Assembly (NCBI GenBank): GCA_964475165.1
Contig: CAYYVN010000003.1
Span: 1 to 64,000 of the forward strand
Length of the DNA stretch: 64,000 bases
Reading direction: 5' to 3'
From: CAYUHK01 sp964475165
GTDB lineage: Bacteria > Verrucomicrobiota > Kiritimatiellia > JAAZAB01
Position 1 is the stretch's first letter; the number at the start of each line of letters is the position of its first letter. A model generated the notes under the pieces. It was not told the DNA's origin. It searched no databases and saw nothing but the letters and a program-made list of their open reading frames with translations. The translations under genes were made by a program, and so were the position numbers. This document shows positions 61,572 to 64,000 of the stretch, one piece after another.

Positions 61572-62585
61572 ATGAAGGTTTTAGTGACCGGCGGCGCCGG
61601 GTTCATCGGCAGCAATTTTATTCACTATCTGCTCAGCACCTATCGGGATATAGAGGTGATCAATCTGGATGCGCTGACCTATGCTGGTAACCTGGAAAAC
61701 CTGAGCGCTCTGGAAAAAGATCCGCGTTATATTTTCATCAAGGGCGATATTGCCGTGGCCGAACAGGTCAACGCCGCCTGCCAGGCGCATCAGCCGGAGG
61801 CCATCGTTCATTTCGCCGCTGAAAGCCATGTCGATCGCAGTCTGCATGTCGGCCCGCAGGCTTTCATTCTCACCAATGTCCTGGGCACCCAAAACCTGTT
61901 GGATGCCAGCCGCGCCCAGGGCGTGCGGCGCTTCGTGCATGTCTCCACCGATGAAGTGTATGGCAGCCTGGGCGCCACAGGCCGCTTCACGGAAGCTTCG
62001 CCCATCCAACCCAACAACCCCTATGCGGCCACCAAGGCGGCCTCGGATTTCATGGTGCGCGCGGCTTGGCATTCGCATGGCCTGGATGCCATCATCACGC
62101 GCTGCTCCAACAATTTCGGCCCCTACCAATTCCCCGAGAAACTGATCCCGCTGATGATTGCCAATGCGCTCTCTGATCAACCCCTGCCGGTCTATGGGGA
62201 TGGCTTGCAGGTGCGCGATTGGATTTATGTGGAAGATCATTGCCGCGCCATCGATGCCGCCTTGCGCCAGGGCCAAAGCGGCGCTGTTTATAATATCGGC
62301 AGCAGCCATGAGATCACCAATCTGGAGCTGGTGCGCCAGATCCTGGCCATTCTCCAGAAACCGGAATCGCTGATCAAGCATGTCAAGGACCGCCCCGGCC
62401 ATGATCGCCGTTACGCCATGGATTCCACCAAGATCCAACGCGCGCTGGCCTGGCAGCCGCGCTTTGATTTCGAAACCGCCCTGCGCCGGACGGTCGCCTG
62501 GTATCTGGAAAACCGCGCCTGGTGGGAGCGGGTCCGCAGTGGCGCCTATCAAAAATATTACGCCACCATCTATGGCAATCGATGA
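61572..62585 (+). CDS. rfbB: dTDP-glucose 4,6-dehydratase
   Basis: This 337-residue SDR enzyme forms dTDP-4-keto-6-deoxyglucose. Motifs are VTGGAGFIGSNFIHYL (residues 5-20), HFAAESHVDRS, STDEVYGSLG, NPYAATKAASDFMVRA (YxxxK) and NNFGPYQFPEKLIPL, with RPGHDRRYAMD near the end. GGTGGAGA lies about 7 nt before the ATG. Its stop overlaps the NUDIX gene start by 4 nt. Its product is also a substrate for amino-sugar branches such as those in the 28-30 kb module. Confidence 0.96.
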   Translation: MKVLVTGGAGFIGSNFIHYLLSTYRDIEVINLDALTYAGNLENLSALEKDPRYIFIKGDIAVAEQVNAACQAHQPEAIVHFAAESHVDRSLHVGPQAFILTNVLGTQNLLDASRAQGVRRFVHVSTDEVYGSLGATGRFTEASPIQPNNPYAATKAASDFMVRAAWHSHGLDAIITRCSNNFGPYQFPEKLIPLMIANALSDQPLPVYGDGLQVRDWIYVEDHCRAIDAALRQGQSGAVYNIGSSHEITNLELVRQILAILQKPESLIKHVKDRPGHDRRYAMDSTKIQRALAWQPRFDFETALRRTVAWYLENRAWWERVRSGAYQKYYATIYGNR

Positions 62586-63127
62586 AAGAAAAAACCATTC
62601 ATTCCCGCCGGATCTTCTCCGGGCGCCTGCTCAAGCTTGATCTGCTTGAGGTCGCGCGCGCCGACGGTCTGCGCGCGCGCCGCGAGGTGGTGCGCCATCC
62701 CGGGGCGGTGGCCATTTGGGTGCGGGCGGCCGACGGGCGCTTCGTCTTCGTCCGCCAATATCGCAAGGCCTTGGAGAGCCATTTGCTGGAGATTGTCGCC
62801 GGCACGCGTGAGCCGGGCGAAGCGGCACGGCGCAGCGCCCTGCGTGAAGTGCGCGAAGAAACCGGCTATGCCGTACAGCGTTTGCTCTCCCTGGGCCATC
62901 TGCATGCCGCCCCGGGTTTTTGCGATGAGCGGCTGGATCTGTTTTTTGCCCAATTATCCGCCGGCAAATCGCGCGCGCGCCCCGATGCGGATGAAGCGCT
63001 GGAGGTGGTCTTCTTGAGTCGGCAGCAGTTTGAGCAGCAGCTGGCGGCGGGCCAAATCCATGATGCCAAAACCCTGGCCGCCTGGGCCTTGATGCAAGCG
63101 CGCCACATCGATCCCCCACCCCGCTAG
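62582..63127 (+). CDS. NUDIX hydrolase, ADP-ribose pyrophosphatase-like
   Basis: This 181-residue NUDIX protein has a complete box GTREPGEAARRSALREVREETGYA (residues about 80-103), with FVFVRQYRKALESHLLEIVAG before it as in ADP-ribose pyrophosphatases. The N-terminal strand pattern IHSRRIFSGRLLKLDLLEVARADG is also typical. It overlaps the rfbB stop by 4 nt, so it is cotranscribed, though no metabolic link to rhamnose is evident. Nucleotide-sugar hydrolysis is an alternative. Confidence 0.9.
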   Translation: MKEKTIHSRRIFSGRLLKLDLLEVARADGLRARREVVRHPGAVAIWVRAADGRFVFVRQYRKALESHLLEIVAGTREPGEAARRSALREVREETGYAVQRLLSLGHLHAAPGFCDERLDLFFAQLSAGKSRARPDADEALEVVFLSRQQFEQQLAAGQIHDAKTLAAWALMQARHIDPPPR

Positions 63128-63168
63128 CCAGAGCTACCCGGCCGCTGCGGGCGGCCCGAAGAAAGCCC

Positions 63169-64000
63169 ATGAGCCCCCTGAAAATCAACTTGGATTATGA
63201 GAACGCCTTGAACCCCGAGCAGCGCGCGGCTGTCCTGGCGCCGGATGGTCCGCTTTTCGTGCTGGCCGCCGCCGGTACCGGTAAGACGCGCACCCTGGTC
63301 TACCGCGTGGCCCATCTGGTTGCTAAAGCTATCGATCCCCAGCGGATCCTGCTCCTGACCTTTACCAATCGCGCCGCGCACGAAATGCTCGAGCGCGCCC
63401 AGCAATTGGTTGGCCAGGGGGTCGGCGGCCTGTGGGGCGGCACCTTCCACCACATGGCCAACCGCATCCTGCGCCGCCACGCGCACCGCCTGGGCTACGG
63501 CCTCGATTTCACGATCCTCGATCAAGAGGATTCCCGCAGTTTGATCCGTGACAGCCTGAAGGAACTGGGCTTGAAGAGCAGCGAATTTCCCAAGGCCGAT
63601 GTCTTGAAGTCTCTCTTCAGTGGCGCCGTCAACCGCCGCCAGGCGCTGCCGGAGGCCATCGCCGCGCGTTACGCCGATCATCCGGTATCCGAGCGGGATA
63701 TCCTGCGGGTCTACCAGGACTATGAAAAAAAGAAACGCGCCGCGAACGCCATGGATTTCGACGATCTACTGATCAACGGCCTGAAATTGTTCCAGGAACA
63801 TACGGCGGCCCTGACGCATTATCAGGAGCAGTTTCAATATGTGCTGGTGGATGAATATCAAGACACCAATCCCATCCAGGCCGATTGGATCGATTTGATT
63901 GCCGCGCGCCACCGTAATCTGCTGGTGGTGGGCGATGATTTTCAAAGCATCTATGCCTGGCGCGGCGCCGACTTCCGCAATATCATGACCTTCCCCAAAC
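63169..64000 (+). CDS. UvrD/PcrA-type superfamily 1 DNA helicase (3' part outside window)
   Basis: An open frame from ATG 63169 runs off the right edge, giving the first 277 residues. Superfamily 1 motifs in order: LNPEQRAAVLAP (Q motif), AAAGTGKTRTL (Walker A), LLTFTNRAAHEM (Ia), a long 1B region, NAMDFDDLL, YVLVDEYQDTNPIQ (II) and GDDFQSIYAWRGAD (III). It is a DNA repair or replication-restart helicase; PcrA, UvrD and Rep cannot be separated from this half. It lies 41 bp after the NUDIX gene. Confidence 0.95.
   Translation, partial: MSPLKINLDYENALNPEQRAAVLAPDGPLFVLAAAGTGKTRTLVYRVAHLVAKAIDPQRILLLTFTNRAAHEMLERAQQLVGQGVGGLWGGTFHHMANRILRRHAHRLGYGLDFTILDQEDSRSLIRDSLKELGLKSSEFPKADVLKSLFSGAVNRRQALPEAIAARYADHPVSERDILRVYQDYEKKKRAANAMDFDDLLINGLKLFQEHTAALTHYQEQFQYVLVDEYQDTNPIQADWIDLIAARHRNLLVVGDDFQSIYAWRGADFRNIMTFPK

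Overview
The window is a chromosomal segment of a GC-rich (roughly 60 %) Gram-negative bacterium. It encodes lipoproteins with lipoboxes, an RND efflux pump with an outer-membrane channel, a TonB-dependent receptor, a GspK pseudopilin and a large O-antigen/EPS-type locus. A DUF1080 protein, a glycoside-hydrolase-like-10 protein, a duplicated NDK-domain protein and a terminal-TM protein with KTIKIKR-type motifs point to the PVC superphylum (Verrucomicrobiota / Kiritimatiellota / Lentisphaerota). That placement is inference from gene style, not a marker-gene result.

Layout. 0-5 kb: a partial membrane protein, thioredoxin, tRNA-Arg(CCG), a Tat-signal-bearing AmrS-type radical SAM protein and MutS. 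5-10 kb: an M28 peptidase lipoprotein diverging from a nucleoside-salvage operon (pyrimidine phosphorylase, purine nucleoside phosphorylase, cytidine deaminase), then CCA transferase. 10-18.5 kb: L-rhamnose isomerase, a BrkB-type membrane protein fused to a cyclic-nucleotide-binding domain, and a complete adaptor-RND-outer-membrane efflux operon. 18.7-26.7 kb: RNase D, a small basic protein coupled to TatC, GlnRS and GluRS, and a large polytopic protein with a C-terminal fibronectin-III-like region.

26.8-43.2 kb is a surface-polysaccharide locus, visibly more AT-rich in its middle. It holds a nucleotide-sugar epimerase, two monotopic phosphoglycosyl transferases, a PglC/PglD/PglE-like trio, four GT4 glycosyltransferases, a Wzy-like polymerase, a Wzx flippase, a ferredoxin-type FrhB protein next to a polysaccharide pyruvyl transferase, and WecB. 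Inside it sits an ArsR-type regulator. Its own promoter (TTGACA-16-TAGAAT) is covered by a perfect 13-bp inverted repeat, and a second imperfect copy overlaps the regulator's stop codon, between it and the pglC-like operon. This is the most distinctive regulatory arrangement in the window.

43.4-53 kb holds GspK, a TPR protein, GmhB, a GHL10 protein, the tandem NDK protein, tRNA-Leu(TAG), a SUMF1-like protein, GpsA, PlsY and TonB. 53-56.4 kb holds a BtuB-like receptor behind a cobalamin riboswitch and intrinsic terminator, then an intergenic repeat cluster and a DUF1080 protein. 56.5-64 kb carries dTDP-rhamnose genes (rfbA, rfbD, rfbB, no rfbC seen), two GT2 enzymes, an exported proline-rich protein, a NUDIX hydrolase and a UvrD-type helicase running off the right edge.

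Many genes have legible sigma70-like promoters with a TTGnnn -35 and a -10 that is often TAGnnT. At three of them (M28 peptidase, pyrimidine phosphorylase, CCA transferase) the start codon lies 6-9 nt after the -10 and no Shine-Dalgarno is visible, so leaderless transcripts are likely.
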